Shown here: piece after piece, positions 15,346 to 23,335 of the stretch | How the letters are laid out: each line of letters starts with the position of its first letter | Position numbering within the stretch: position 1 is the first letter of the stretch | From: Myxococcales bacterium | Lineage (GTDB): Bacteria > Myxococcota_A > Polyangia > Polyangiales > Polyangiaceae | Direction: 5' to 3' | Length of the DNA stretch: 64,000 nt | Assembly (NCBI GenBank): GCA_004193285.1 | Contig: SECP01000008.1 | Span: 1 to 64,000 of the forward strand | Made by a program: the position numbers and the translations under genes | The notes under the pieces: model-generated | Seen by the model: only the letters and a program-made list of their open reading frames with translations | Database searches by the model: none | Told to the model about the DNA's origin: nothing

Positions 15346-17862
15346 GTGGAAGAGCCGCTGGCGCCGCCCGGTAACCCGCTCCGGCCGCGCTCACTCTTCT
15401 ATGCGTGCTTGGGCTTCGGAGCGCTGGTGCTGCTGCTGGCGAGCGACGCGCACTTCGTGCTCAGCGTGCCCCTCGGTTTTTTGGCGGCGCTAGTGAGCGC
15501 GCTAGGGGTGCTGGACTTCGCCGGCTGCTTCGACGGCGAGCCGCAGCCGGGTCGGCCGTCGATTGCCTTGAGGGAGCTCCGTCCACGCTTGCTGGAGGCG
15601 GGAGCCACCGCGCTGCTGTGGGTGCTGGTGCTGCGCCTGGCGGTGCAAGGTGCGCTGCCGCAGCACGCGCTCGTGGCGCCGCTCGCGGTCACCGCGACGA
15701 GCGCGGCGGTGCTCTTGGCGTGGGGGCGAGTTGCGCTGGCGTGGCAGCCGCAAGGCCAGCTGCGGCAGCGAGCCGGCTTTTGGCTGCTGCTGGTGGGGCT
15801 GCTCCTGTACGTGCCGTTTGCCGGCTCCTACTCGCTGCTGGACCCTTGGGAGACGCACTATGGCGAGGTCGCGCGCGAGATGCTGGCGCGGGACGACTGG
15901 CTGTCGTTTTGGTGGGCGCAAGAAGGCTGGTTCTGGTCGAAGCCTCCGCTGGACTTCTGGCTGCAAGGGCTGAGCTTCGCGCTTTTGGGCGTCGATTTCC
16001 GGCCCGGCCAGATGCTGGCGGGCGCGGCCCACGGCCGCTTGCCTCAGCCCGAGTGGGCAGCGCGCTTGCCGATCGCGCTCGTCTCGCTTTTGGCGGTGTA
16101 CTTGCTCTATCGCTTCGTAGCCGCCGCGGCCGGTAAGCGAGCGGGGCTGCTGGCTGGGCTGCTCCTGCTGTGCGCCCCGTATTGGTCCCTGCTCGCGCAC
16201 CAGAGCATGACCGACATGCCCTACGTGGCGCCGCTCACCGCTGCGCTCTCGTGCTTTGGTCTCGCGCTACTGACGGGCGCAGAGGAGCGCGTGGGCGCTC
16301 TCGAGCTCACCGCGTTCGGTCGGCGGCTGGAGCTTTCGCTCTTTCACCTGCTGTTCGGCGCCGTGCTGCTGATGGCCTTGCCGCAGCTGGCTTACTTACT
16401 CACCCGTCACCTCACGCTGCAGGTCGCGGCGCCGCCGTACGGCTTTCGGTGGCACGCCGACGAGTTCTTTTCCGGCTCCGGCATGGGTAACTGCGGGCTG
16501 CCAGGCAACGACGTGTGCCGGCGCGGCTCGCCGAGCAGCCCGTATTTCCAGCCCGCGCTGGGGCTCGCGGTCTTCGGCGCTGCGCTCGGCTACTTGCTGT
16601 GGCTGAACCGGGGCGAGCGCCGAAAAAAGCGCCTGCTGTACATCGCGGCCTGGCTTTTCACCGCGCTGGCCGCGCTCGCCAAGGGCGCCCCCGGCCTCGT
16701 GCTACCACTGCTCATCGCGAGCGCGGTGCTGTTCGTGCGCGGCCGCTGGCAGGAGCTCCTGCGCGCGGAGGTGGCGAGCCTGGGGCTCGTCATCGCCGCC
16801 GTGTGCATGCCCTGGTACGTGCAAGAGTACATGCGCCACGGCGACGGCTTCACCGACCGCCTGCTGTTTCACGACATGTACAAGCGGGCGTTCGTCCATG
16901 TTCATGACACGAACGCGGGGACGGACGTATCGCTGCGCTACTACGTTTGGCAGCTGGGGTACGGGCTCTTTCCATGGAGCGGCCTGGCCCTCGGCGGGCT
17001 CGGGCTCGCGCTCGAGCGAGGGAGCTCGGCCGACGAGCGGCAGCGCGATCTCGGAGCCCTCGTCACGATCTGGCTCGTGCTGAGCTTCGGCTTGTTCACG
17101 CTCTCGCTCACGAAGTTTCATCACTATGCGCTTCCCTGCGCGCCGCCGCTGGCCGTCTCGGCCGCGCTGCTCCTCGATCGGGGGTGGCGCCGCGAGCCGA
17201 GCTCGAGCGAAGGCGGGTCAGTGGTCGTGCTCGCTTGGGTGGCCGCCCTCGTCACCCTGCTCATCGCTCGGGATCTATCGACCTCGTGGTCCGGGGACGT
17301 GCCCGCGTCGGCGCGCTTGCTGCACTTGGTGACCTACAACTATCGGCGCGCCTGGCCGGCGAGCCTCGACTTCGAGTGGACGTTCGGCGCTTTCGGGGTT
17401 GCCTTCGCGGCCGCGCTCGGCGCTTTTGCGTTCCCGCGCCTTCGCCGCTACGCGGTCGCGCTCTGCGGCGCGGTGGCGGTGGGCTTCTGCGCTTTCACGC
17501 TCTGGGTTTACTTGCCGGCGCTCGCGCCGCACTACGGCCAGCGTGAGCTCTTTCTCGCGTACTACCGCGCTCGCGGCGGCGAAAGCGAGCCGGTCGTCGC
17601 CTACCAGATGAACTGGAAGGGCGAAAACTTCTACACCGGCAATCGCATCCCAGCGTTCGTCACCACCGGCGCCAAGTTCGAGAAGTGGCTGGAAGCGCAG
17701 CGCAAGGCCGGCGCGAAGGTGCTGTTCTTCGTCGCGGAGCATGGCCGCACGAGCACGCTGAAGGCCGAGCTCGGCGACCGCTACCGGGTCACTCAGCTCA
17801 CGGACAAGCAGCTAAACAACAAGTTCTGCCTCCTCAAGGCGGAGGCCGCCCCGCAGCGCTAA
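15346..17862 (+). CDS. GT39/ArnT-like membrane glycosyltransferase
   Basis: The 838-residue protein has about a dozen hydrophobic segments. The luminal/periplasmic loop signature of GT-C enzymes is clear: LLDPWETHYGEVAREML with acidic D and E residues, then WSKPPLDFWLQG, as in ArnT and protein O-mannosyltransferases. Such enzymes move a sugar from a polyprenyl-phosphate donor to lipid or protein on the periplasmic side. A C-terminal soluble part (YRARGGESEPVVAYQMNWKGENFYTGNR) is also typical. It is longer than ArnT (about 550), with extra membrane segments at both ends. GTG start with AGGAG-like sequence upstream. Acceptor unknown. Its end overlaps the next, convergent gene by 4 nt. Confidence 0.88.
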   Translation: MEEPLAPPGNPLRPRSLFYACLGFGALVLLLASDAHFVLSVPLGFLAALVSALGVLDFAGCFDGEPQPGRPSIALRELRPRLLEAGATALLWVLVLRLAVQGALPQHALVAPLAVTATSAAVLLAWGRVALAWQPQGQLRQRAGFWLLLVGLLLYVPFAGSYSLLDPWETHYGEVAREMLARDDWLSFWWAQEGWFWSKPPLDFWLQGLSFALLGVDFRPGQMLAGAAHGRLPQPEWAARLPIALVSLLAVYLLYRFVAAAAGKRAGLLAGLLLLCAPYWSLLAHQSMTDMPYVAPLTAALSCFGLALLTGAEERVGALELTAFGRRLELSLFHLLFGAVLLMALPQLAYLLTRHLTLQVAAPPYGFRWHADEFFSGSGMGNCGLPGNDVCRRGSPSSPYFQPALGLAVFGAALGYLLWLNRGERRKKRLLYIAAWLFTALAALAKGAPGLVLPLLIASAVLFVRGRWQELLRAEVASLGLVIAAVCMPWYVQEYMRHGDGFTDRLLFHDMYKRAFVHVHDTNAGTDVSLRYYVWQLGYGLFPWSGLALGGLGLALERGSSADERQRDLGALVTIWLVLSFGLFTLSLTKFHHYALPCAPPLAVSAALLLDRGWRREPSSSEGGSVVVLAWVAALVTLLIARDLSTSWSGDVPASARLLHLVTYNYRRAWPASLDFEWTFGAFGVAFAAALGAFAFPRLRRYAVALCGAVAVGFCAFTLWVYLPALAPHYGQRELFLAYYRARGGESEPVVAYQMNWKGENFYTGNRIPAFVTTGAKFEKWLEAQRKAGAKVLFFVAEHGRTSTLKAELGDRYRVTQLTDKQLNNKFCLLKAEAAPQR

Positions 17863-18308
17863 GGCGTGCTGCCGCCTTCGTAGTCCACGAGCCGCACGCC
17901 GCGGCGGAGCTTGTCCGCCTCCGTGGCCGCCCGCACGCGCTCGTACAGGCCGACTACGTCCGTCTTGATGTCCAGGACGTTCAGCTCCGGGGTGGTCTTG
18001 TCGAACGTCTTCAACAGCAGGTTGCCCGTGCCCATGAGGCGCTGCCCGAACGGACGCTCCACGGTGTAATCTGCCACGCGGTAGAGATCGATCTGCTCGA
18101 GCGTTTTGGAGAGCACGCCGCTCTCCACCACGATGCGCCGCGTGGTGATGCGGTAGCTGCGGCCCAGCGTCTGGAAATAACGCACCAGCAGCCATAGGCC
18201 CAAGGTCAAAACCGCGGCCAGCAGGGTGGCGAAGCTCGGCACGAGCGCGGCGCGCCCCTCGAACAGGGTTTCTTCGCCGTCGTGCGAAGCGAGGGTGACG
18301 GAAGCCAT
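17859..18308 (-). CDS. Bacterial PH-domain (bPH2) membrane protein
   Basis: The 149-residue protein has a hydrophobic segment near residues 25-45 (FATLLAAVLTLGLWLLVRYF), then the bacterial PH-like module: YRITTRRIVVESGVLSKTLEQIDLYRVADYTVERPF, followed by GTGNLLLKTFDK and TPELNVLDI. The pattern Y-x-I-T-x-x-R-I-x-x-x-x-G is diagnostic of YdbS/bPH_2 proteins, which sit at the inner face of the membrane with no known catalytic role. It is monocistronic and divergent from the GTPase gene. Confidence 0.85.
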   Translation of the reverse strand: MASVTLASHDGEETLFEGRAALVPSFATLLAAVLTLGLWLLVRYFQTLGRSYRITTRRIVVESGVLSKTLEQIDLYRVADYTVERPFGQRLMGTGNLLLKTFDKTTPELNVLDIKTDVVGLYERVRAATEADKLRRGVRLVDYEGGSTP

Positions 18309-18362
18309 GCCTACCGAGTAGCACGACTTGAGCGTAGTCGGGGCGGCGCGCTACGCTGACTC

Positions 18363-19457
18363 ATGCCCAGCCGGCCCGAAGTGCGCATCGCCCTGTTCGG
18401 CATGAAAGGCGCAGGCAAGACGACGCTGCTGGCCAGCTACTTCGGCAACCAGCAAAGAAACGCCTTCGAGGAGCGGCACGGCTACCGGCTGGAAGCGGCC
18501 GACGCGGCGCAGGGCAGCGTGCTCTTGTCGCGCTACTACCGGCTCGAGGGAGGAAATTTCCCCATCGGGACGGACGGCTTCGACACGCTGCGGTTCGGGC
18601 TCAAGGTGCACGACCTCCCGACGCCGAGCCTGGACGTGGTCTGGTACGACTACCCGGGCGGCTGGTGGGAGACCGCGCCGAGTGACGAGGCCGAGCGCGA
18701 CGCGCGTCGTCAAGCGCTGGAGCGGCTCTTGGACAGCCACAGCGCGATCTTGCTGATCGACTCCGAGCGTTACTTGGCGGAGGGCCTCACCTACGTACGA
18801 AGTTTGCTCGACCAATTTCGCGCCGAGATTCGCCGCATCGTGAACGAGCTCTCGGCCCTCGGGAAAGCGCCGGATTTTCCGACGCAGTGGCTGATCGCTT
18901 TCTCCAAGGCGGACCTGCTGCCGGCGCACGCCAGCGCGCTCACGCTCGCGCAAGAGCTCCGTGAAGGGGCGGCAGACCAGCTGCTGGGCGTCCGCAAGGC
19001 GGTGGGCGGAGAGAGCACGTTCGGGCTCGAGTACCTGCTGCTCAGCGCGGTGCGGGGTGACGGGCGGAGCGTGCTGGACGCGCACCAGACCCTCGGTCTG
19101 ACCGCGATCGCGCCGCTCGTCCTGCTCGGCGCGCTGACGCGCGTGGCCGAGAAGACGGGGCGCGGCGCGGTGTGGGGCACGCTCGCGACCGCCCTCACGC
19201 TCATGCGCGGGCTCACCGAGGCCATCGACAAGCTGGACGACTTTTTGCCAGGAAAGTACCGAGTGCTCACGGTGCTGATCAAAGCCCTGCGTACCAAAGA
19301 AGGCCTTACCGTGAGCGCGGAGAAGCTGCGAGAAAAGCAGCGCTCCGCCGCCCGGCGAGGCAAGGCGCTGGACGCCGTGGCGTACGCGCTGCGTGCGGAG
19401 CTCGGCAACCCGGAGACCGAGCGCGCCTACTTCAAAACTCGGCTGAGCGATGAGTAG
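18363..19457 (+). CDS. P-loop GTPase-like protein, large uncharacterised type
   Basis: The 364-residue protein starts with strand 1 and a Walker A P-loop, GMKGAGKT (residues 13-20). The switch/Walker B region is WYDYPGGWW (94-102), resembling the DxPG of GTPases, and a base-recognition motif SKAD (181-184) takes the place of NKxD. The C-terminal third (about 235-364) is helical and ends in a Lys/Arg/Glu-rich helix (SAEKLREKQRSAARRGK). It resembles GTPases found in multi-gene conflict or signalling modules more than translation GTPases, but I cannot name the family. It overlaps the next gene by 8 nt, so the products are probably partners. Confidence 0.75.
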   Translation: MPSRPEVRIALFGMKGAGKTTLLASYFGNQQRNAFEERHGYRLEAADAAQGSVLLSRYYRLEGGNFPIGTDGFDTLRFGLKVHDLPTPSLDVVWYDYPGGWWETAPSDEAERDARRQALERLLDSHSAILLIDSERYLAEGLTYVRSLLDQFRAEIRRIVNELSALGKAPDFPTQWLIAFSKADLLPAHASALTLAQELREGAADQLLGVRKAVGGESTFGLEYLLLSAVRGDGRSVLDAHQTLGLTAIAPLVLLGALTRVAEKTGRGAVWGTLATALTLMRGLTEAIDKLDDFLPGKYRVLTVLIKALRTKEGLTVSAEKLREKQRSAARRGKALDAVAYALRAELGNPETERAYFKTRLSDE

Positions 19458-19974
19458 CGCGCCGTCGCTCACCGTTTCTTTGACCGACGTGCTGTACCGC
19501 ACGCGCGGGCAAGACTGGGACTACGCATTCTTGCTCAAGCCGCCCCCACTGCTGAGCGAGGGCTGGTACGCGCTGCATCGCCGCATCTTCAGCGGTGTAG
19601 AGCCGAGCGAAGAGCCGCTCCTGCTCCGCGGCGAGCTCGGCGTCGGCGTCGGGCATCCGTTCTTCGCGACCGTGTTCGTGGACTCCGTGCGGCGAGACTC
19701 GCAGGGCCGCCCGGTTGCGCACTACGTAGCGTGGCTGGGAAAGGCGGCCGAGGCCGCGCCGGGGCTGAGCTTTGGCCCCGGTCTGATCGCGGCCATCGCC
19801 CCCGCGCTGGCGGCCGTTTTCTCACTCACGCCAGAAGCGCTCCCGCGCGCGGAAGGCAAGCCGCTCGACAGCCTGCTACGGGCGCGGTTTCAAGCCGCGC
19901 TCCCGGGCCGAGACGTGACCGTGCTCGCTCCGCCCAGCGGTTCGGTCCGCTGGCTCGGGACTATTTCCCCTTGA
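19450..19974 (+). CDS. Hypothetical partner of the upstream GTPase
   Basis: The 174-residue protein has no recognised family, signal peptide or clear membrane segment. It begins with a beta-rich stretch (LTVSLTDVLYRTRGQDWDYAFLLKPPPLLSEGWYALHRR), continues with strands (LGVGVGHPFFATVFVDSVRRD) and a Gly/Ala-rich hydrophobic helix (LSFGPGLIAAIAPALAAVF, about 110-128), and ends in mixed alpha/beta. Its ATG lies inside the GTPase gene (8-nt overlap), which strongly suggests translational coupling and complex formation. A regulatory or effector role is inferred only from this coupling. The 3' end overlaps the convergent histone-fold gene by 14 nt. Confidence 0.65.
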   Translation: MSSAPSLTVSLTDVLYRTRGQDWDYAFLLKPPPLLSEGWYALHRRIFSGVEPSEEPLLLRGELGVGVGHPFFATVFVDSVRRDSQGRPVAHYVAWLGKAAEAAPGLSFGPGLIAAIAPALAAVFSLTPEALPRAEGKPLDSLLRARFQAALPGRDVTVLAPPSGSVRWLGTISP

Positions 19975-20482
19975 GAATGGCCTCGAAGTCGCGGTCCATG
20001 ACCGTCTTTCGGCCCGCGGTGCCGGCGTGGCGGATGGCTTCGTCGCAGAGCTTGCGCAGGTGATTGGAGAGCACGTCTACCGCGGTGTCCGACGTGCTCA
20101 TGCCGGAGCGCGCCTTGACGTAGGCTTTGAGCTTGGAGACGACGACGAGCACTTCCTTGGGGAGCGCGTCGTCCGAAAGCCCCACGATGCGGCGCTGTTT
20201 GTCGGCTTCCTCTGCGGCCATCTTGCTCGCCTCGCCTTCCTCTTCTTCCGCCAGCTCCGCCAGGTACTGCTCGCGCGTCGGCGCCTTGGTTTTCTCCGCC
20301 CACGCGTCGCGGTGGCGCATCATGGGCACATGTGCGTCCCAGCACGACACGGAGCAGAAGAACAAGCCGGTGCGCTTGCGATTGCAGGTCGAAACGCTGC
20401 AGCGAAAGTATTCGGCCGAAAACGCGATCGGCTTTTTGCATTCGCTGCAGAGTTTGTAGTGTGAGGGTGCGTCGTCGCTCAC
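19961..20482 (-). CDS. Zinc-finger protein with C-terminal histone fold (bacterial histone)
   Basis: The 173-residue protein joins two modules. Residues 12-57 form a Cys/His-rich zinc finger (C12, C15, C28, C33, C43, C47, with H51 and H57 available). A charged coiled linker (about 65-100, EEEEGEASKMAAEEADKQRR) follows. Residues 108-173 match a histone fold: helix 1 KEVLVVVSKLKAYVKARSG, long helix 2 from STSDTAVDVLSNHL to EAIRHAG, then AGRKTV at the loop (156-161) and DFEAIL. AGRKTVxxxD is nearly the same as in archaeal histones, where the Arg contacts DNA. Zinc-finger (ZZ-type) histones have been described among prokaryotic histone families. Role inferred: DNA binding or chromatin-like organisation. 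Monocistronic. Confidence 0.8.
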   Translation of the reverse strand: MSDDAPSHYKLCSECKKPIAFSAEYFRCSVSTCNRKRTGLFFCSVSCWDAHVPMMRHRDAWAEKTKAPTREQYLAELAEEEEGEASKMAAEEADKQRRIVGLSDDALPKEVLVVVSKLKAYVKARSGMSTSDTAVDVLSNHLRKLCDEAIRHAGTAGRKTVMDRDFEAILKGK

Positions 20483-20543
20483 GGCGGGCGAGCTTGCCGC
20501 AGGCTCGCTGAATCTGCAATCTCAGGGCGGCTAGACCTGGAAT

Positions 20544-20557
20544 ACGCCGCTTGCGGC
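20544..20557. promoter_or_regulatory. Perfect inverted repeat between histone-fold gene and kdgK
   Basis: CGCCGC-TT-GCGGCG is a perfect 6-bp inverted repeat in the 118-bp divergent promoter region. It could be an operator for either gene. Chance occurrence in GC-rich DNA cannot be excluded. Confidence 0.3.
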
Positions 20558-20600
20558 GGGCTGATTTAGCTCGCAGAATGCCAATCGGCGCGGGCTAGCC

Positions 20601-21623
20601 ATGAAGAAAACGGTCGCGTTCGGAGAGGTGCTCCTGAGGCTCAGCCCGCCCGGCAACGAGCGCTTCCTGCAGTCCCCCCAGCTCAGCGCGAGCTTCGGCG
20701 GCGGCGAAGCGAACGTCGCGCTGAGCCTCGCGGGGCTCGGCTTGGCAAGCTCGCTGGTCACGCGCCTGCCCGCCCACGCGATCGGCGAGGCCGCGCTCCG
20801 GAGCCTGCGTGCGGAGGGGGTAGACACGCGCCACGTCGTGCGTGGCGGCGAGCGGCTCGGCATTTACTACGCCGAGAACGGCGTGCACCCGCGCGCTTCG
20901 ACTGTCGTCTACGACCGCGCGCACTCATCCATCACGGAGCTGGAGCCGTCCGCGGTCGACTGGGACCGCGTCTTTCAGGGCGCGCATTGGTTCCACGTCA
21001 GCGGCATCACCCCCGCCCTCGGTGCGAAACCGCAAGCTTGCACCTTGGCCGCGCTGGAGGCCGCGAAGCGCGCCGGCGTTACGGTGAGCTTCGGCGTGCA
21101 CTATCGAGCGAAGCTGTGGGAGCCGGACGAGGCGCAGCACGTGCTGCGGCCACTGCTCAGCTACGTGGACCTCGTGTTCGCCAACGAGGACGACATTCGC
21201 TACGGCTTGGGCGTCGTGCGTAACCGCGCGGAGCGCACGGGGGAGACGGGCAGCACGGAGAGCTACCGGCAGCTGGCGGAGCGCGTCGCGACCGAGTTCG
21301 GCATCCAGATGGTGGCGATGACCGTGCGCGACCCGGTCTCCGCGAGTGACTGCAATTGGAGCGGCCTGCTCTACGAGCACGGCAGCAATACCCTCTTCCA
21401 ATCGAAGCAGTATCAAATCTCCCTGGTGGAGCCGATCGGCGCGAGCGACGCATTCACGGCCGGGCTCATCTACGCGGTGTTGGCGGGGCGCTCCGCGGAG
21501 CGAGCGCTGGCTTTCGCGGTGGGCGCGGGCGCTCTCAAGCACACCATTCCCGGGGACTTCAACCGCGTCTCCGCGGCGGACGTGGACCGCCTCACGACCG
21601 GGGACTCCGGCCTCACCCGCTGA
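20601..21623 (+). CDS. kdgK: PfkB-family sugar kinase, probable 2-dehydro-3-deoxygluconate kinase
   Basis: The 340-residue protein is a PfkB carbohydrate kinase. It shows the N-terminal signature AFGEVLLRLSPPGNERFLQ, the substrate-lid glycine pair FGGGEANVALSLAGLG, and the C-terminal ATP/anion-hole motif IGASDAFTAGLIYAVL. The Asp of GASDAF is the catalytic base; the usual middle Gly (GAGD) is Ser here. The N-terminal pattern matches the KDG-kinase branch acting in uronate and modified Entner-Doudoroff breakdown, giving 2-keto-3-deoxy-6-phosphogluconate. No other sugar-acid genes are adjacent, so the substrate is inferred. The 3' end overlaps the convergent cobA-hemD gene by 11 nt. Confidence 0.82.
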   Translation: MKKTVAFGEVLLRLSPPGNERFLQSPQLSASFGGGEANVALSLAGLGLASSLVTRLPAHAIGEAALRSLRAEGVDTRHVVRGGERLGIYYAENGVHPRASTVVYDRAHSSITELEPSAVDWDRVFQGAHWFHVSGITPALGAKPQACTLAALEAAKRAGVTVSFGVHYRAKLWEPDEAQHVLRPLLSYVDLVFANEDDIRYGLGVVRNRAERTGETGSTESYRQLAERVATEFGIQMVAMTVRDPVSASDCNWSGLLYEHGSNTLFQSKQYQISLVEPIGASDAFTAGLIYAVLAGRSAERALAFAVGAGALKHTIPGDFNRVSAADVDRLTTGDSGLTR

Positions 21624-23127
21624 AGTGCTGCTCCAGCGCGTCCAGCAAGCCTTCAACCGTGTATACGGCGGCTTGCACGGTCGGCGCCAGGCCGGCGGCC
21701 GCGAGCGCGCGCGTCGTGACGGGACCGATACTCCCCAGCGCGACGCGCGACAGCAGCTCCTGCCCGTCGGGCCCGAGCGCTTCCAGGGTGGAGGTGACGG
21801 TCGAGCTGCTGGTGAACAGAATGGCGTCCAGCTCGTCGCGGCGCACTTTTTCCGCGAGCTCGGCGCCGGCCCCGTGCAGCGGCTTGTTCTCGTAGGCGGC
21901 GACGACGTCCAACCGGGTACCGGCAGCGCGGAGCGCGTCCGGCAAGACGTCGCGCGCCACCAGCGCCCGTAGCAGGAGCACGCGCGCGGGCGTGCCGTGC
22001 GCGAGGAGCGCGCTGCTCAGCCCTTCGCCGACGAACTCTTGCGCCACCAGATCCGCCTTGATGCCGAGCTTGGCCAGCGCTTCCGCGGTCTTGGGACCGA
22101 CGACGCCGACGCGCGCGGAGCCGAACGCGCGCGCATCTCGCCCCGTGCGCAAAAGCTCCGTTCGCAGCTGTTCGACCGCGTTTCCACTGGTAAAGAGCAC
22201 CCAGTCGTAGCGACCCATTTCCGCCACTGCCGCCGAGAAGGCGGCAAGGTCCGGCGGCGGCGCGATCTCGATCATGGGCATGACGACCGGAACCGCGCCG
22301 CGCTCGCGCAGCGCGCTAGCCGTATCGCGCGCCTGCTCCACGGCGCGCGGAATCAACACGCGCTTGCCGGAAAGCGGACGCGAGTCGTACCAGCTGAGCT
22401 TTTCGCGCAAGCTCACGACCTCACCGATGAGGATGATGGACGGGTTCTTGAGGCCAGCGTCGGCCGCCGCTTGCGCGACGTGCTCCAAGGTGGAGGTGAC
22501 GACGCGCTGCTCGGGCCGCGCGCCCCAGTGAATGACGGCTGCGGGCGTGGTCGGCGCTCGACCCCCTTCGATGATCGCGCGAGTGATCTCGCCGATGCGG
22601 CGCATGCCCATCAGAACGCAGATGGTGTCGGTCGCGGTCGCGAGCTTCTTCCACGACGCGGGCGACCACTCCTTGCCGGCGCGATCGCTGCCGGTGATGA
22701 ACGTCACGCTGCCCGAGACCTCGCGATGCGTGAGCGAGATGCCGGCGTAAGCGCTCGCGGCAATCGGCGACGCGATGCCCGGTACGATCTCGAACTGGAT
22801 GCCGGCTTCGGCCAGGGCAAGTGCTTCCTCTGCGCCGCGCGCAAAGAGGAGCGGATCCCCGCCCTTGAGGCGCACGACCCGCTTGCCCTGTCGCGCGAGC
22901 TCGATCATCTGCCGGATGATTTCGCCTTGGGCCGCGCTCTCCTCGTTGTAGCGCTTGCCGACGTTGCGGAGCTCCGCCTGGGGGCACGCTTCGAGAAGCG
23001 CCGGGTGAGCCAGCGCGTCGTAAAGCACCACGTCTGCGCGCGACAGCACGCTCTGACCGCGCACCGTGATGAGGCCAGGCTCGCCGGGTCCTGCGCCCAC
23101 CAGCCAGATTTTTCCTTGGGGCGGCAT
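21613..23127 (-). CDS. cobA-hemD: Fused uroporphyrinogen-III C-methyltransferase / uroporphyrinogen-III synthase
   Basis: The 504-residue protein joins two steps of tetrapyrrole synthesis. Residues 1-245 are a SUMT (CobA-type) methyltransferase: VGAGPGEPGLITVRG, the loop GKR, VVRLKGGDPLLFARGAEE, the PGI segment VPGIASPIAASAYAGISLTHRE, and GRAPTTPAAVIHWG. This domain methylates uroporphyrinogen III to precorrin-2 toward siroheme and cobalamin. After SRPLSGKRVLIPRA, residues about 255-500 are a HemD fold (RAVEQARDTASALRERGAVPVVMPMIEI, FTSGNAVEQL, FTSSSTVTSTLEALG), which closes hydroxymethylbilane. Such fusions are common in several phyla. No other heme gene adjoins it in this window. Confidence 0.93.
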   Translation of the reverse strand: MPPQGKIWLVGAGPGEPGLITVRGQSVLSRADVVLYDALAHPALLEACPQAELRNVGKRYNEESAAQGEIIRQMIELARQGKRVVRLKGGDPLLFARGAEEALALAEAGIQFEIVPGIASPIAASAYAGISLTHREVSGSVTFITGSDRAGKEWSPASWKKLATATDTICVLMGMRRIGEITRAIIEGGRAPTTPAAVIHWGARPEQRVVTSTLEHVAQAAADAGLKNPSIILIGEVVSLREKLSWYDSRPLSGKRVLIPRAVEQARDTASALRERGAVPVVMPMIEIAPPPDLAAFSAAVAEMGRYDWVLFTSGNAVEQLRTELLRTGRDARAFGSARVGVVGPKTAEALAKLGIKADLVAQEFVGEGLSSALLAHGTPARVLLLRALVARDVLPDALRAAGTRLDVVAAYENKPLHGAGAELAEKVRRDELDAILFTSSSTVTSTLEALGPDGQELLSRVALGSIGPVTTRALAAAGLAPTVQAAVYTVEGLLDALEQHFSG

Positions 23128-23236
23128 CAGTCTCCCTGCTTACGACGAAACGCCCAGAATGGGGATCGTGGCTTGGTGCCCCCGCCGCGAGCGGCTTTAA
23201 CCGTCAGATCGCTTCCCATAAGCCTTCAAAATTGTT

Positions 23237-23251
23237 CTGTAAACGGTACAG
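23237..23251. promoter_or_regulatory. Inverted repeat CTGTA-N5-TACAG in a divergent promoter region
   Basis: This 5-bp perfect inverted repeat lies in the less GC-rich stretch between the cobA-hemD and GYF/GAF genes, a natural place for an operator. Nothing identifies the regulator. Confidence 0.3.
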
Positions 23252-23335
23252 CCATTGACCGCCAGCTGGATTTGTCGATGATTGTCCCACCCTGTGCGCT
23301 GGTGTGACCACCGAGGAGACAGGGTAGGACTTTAG

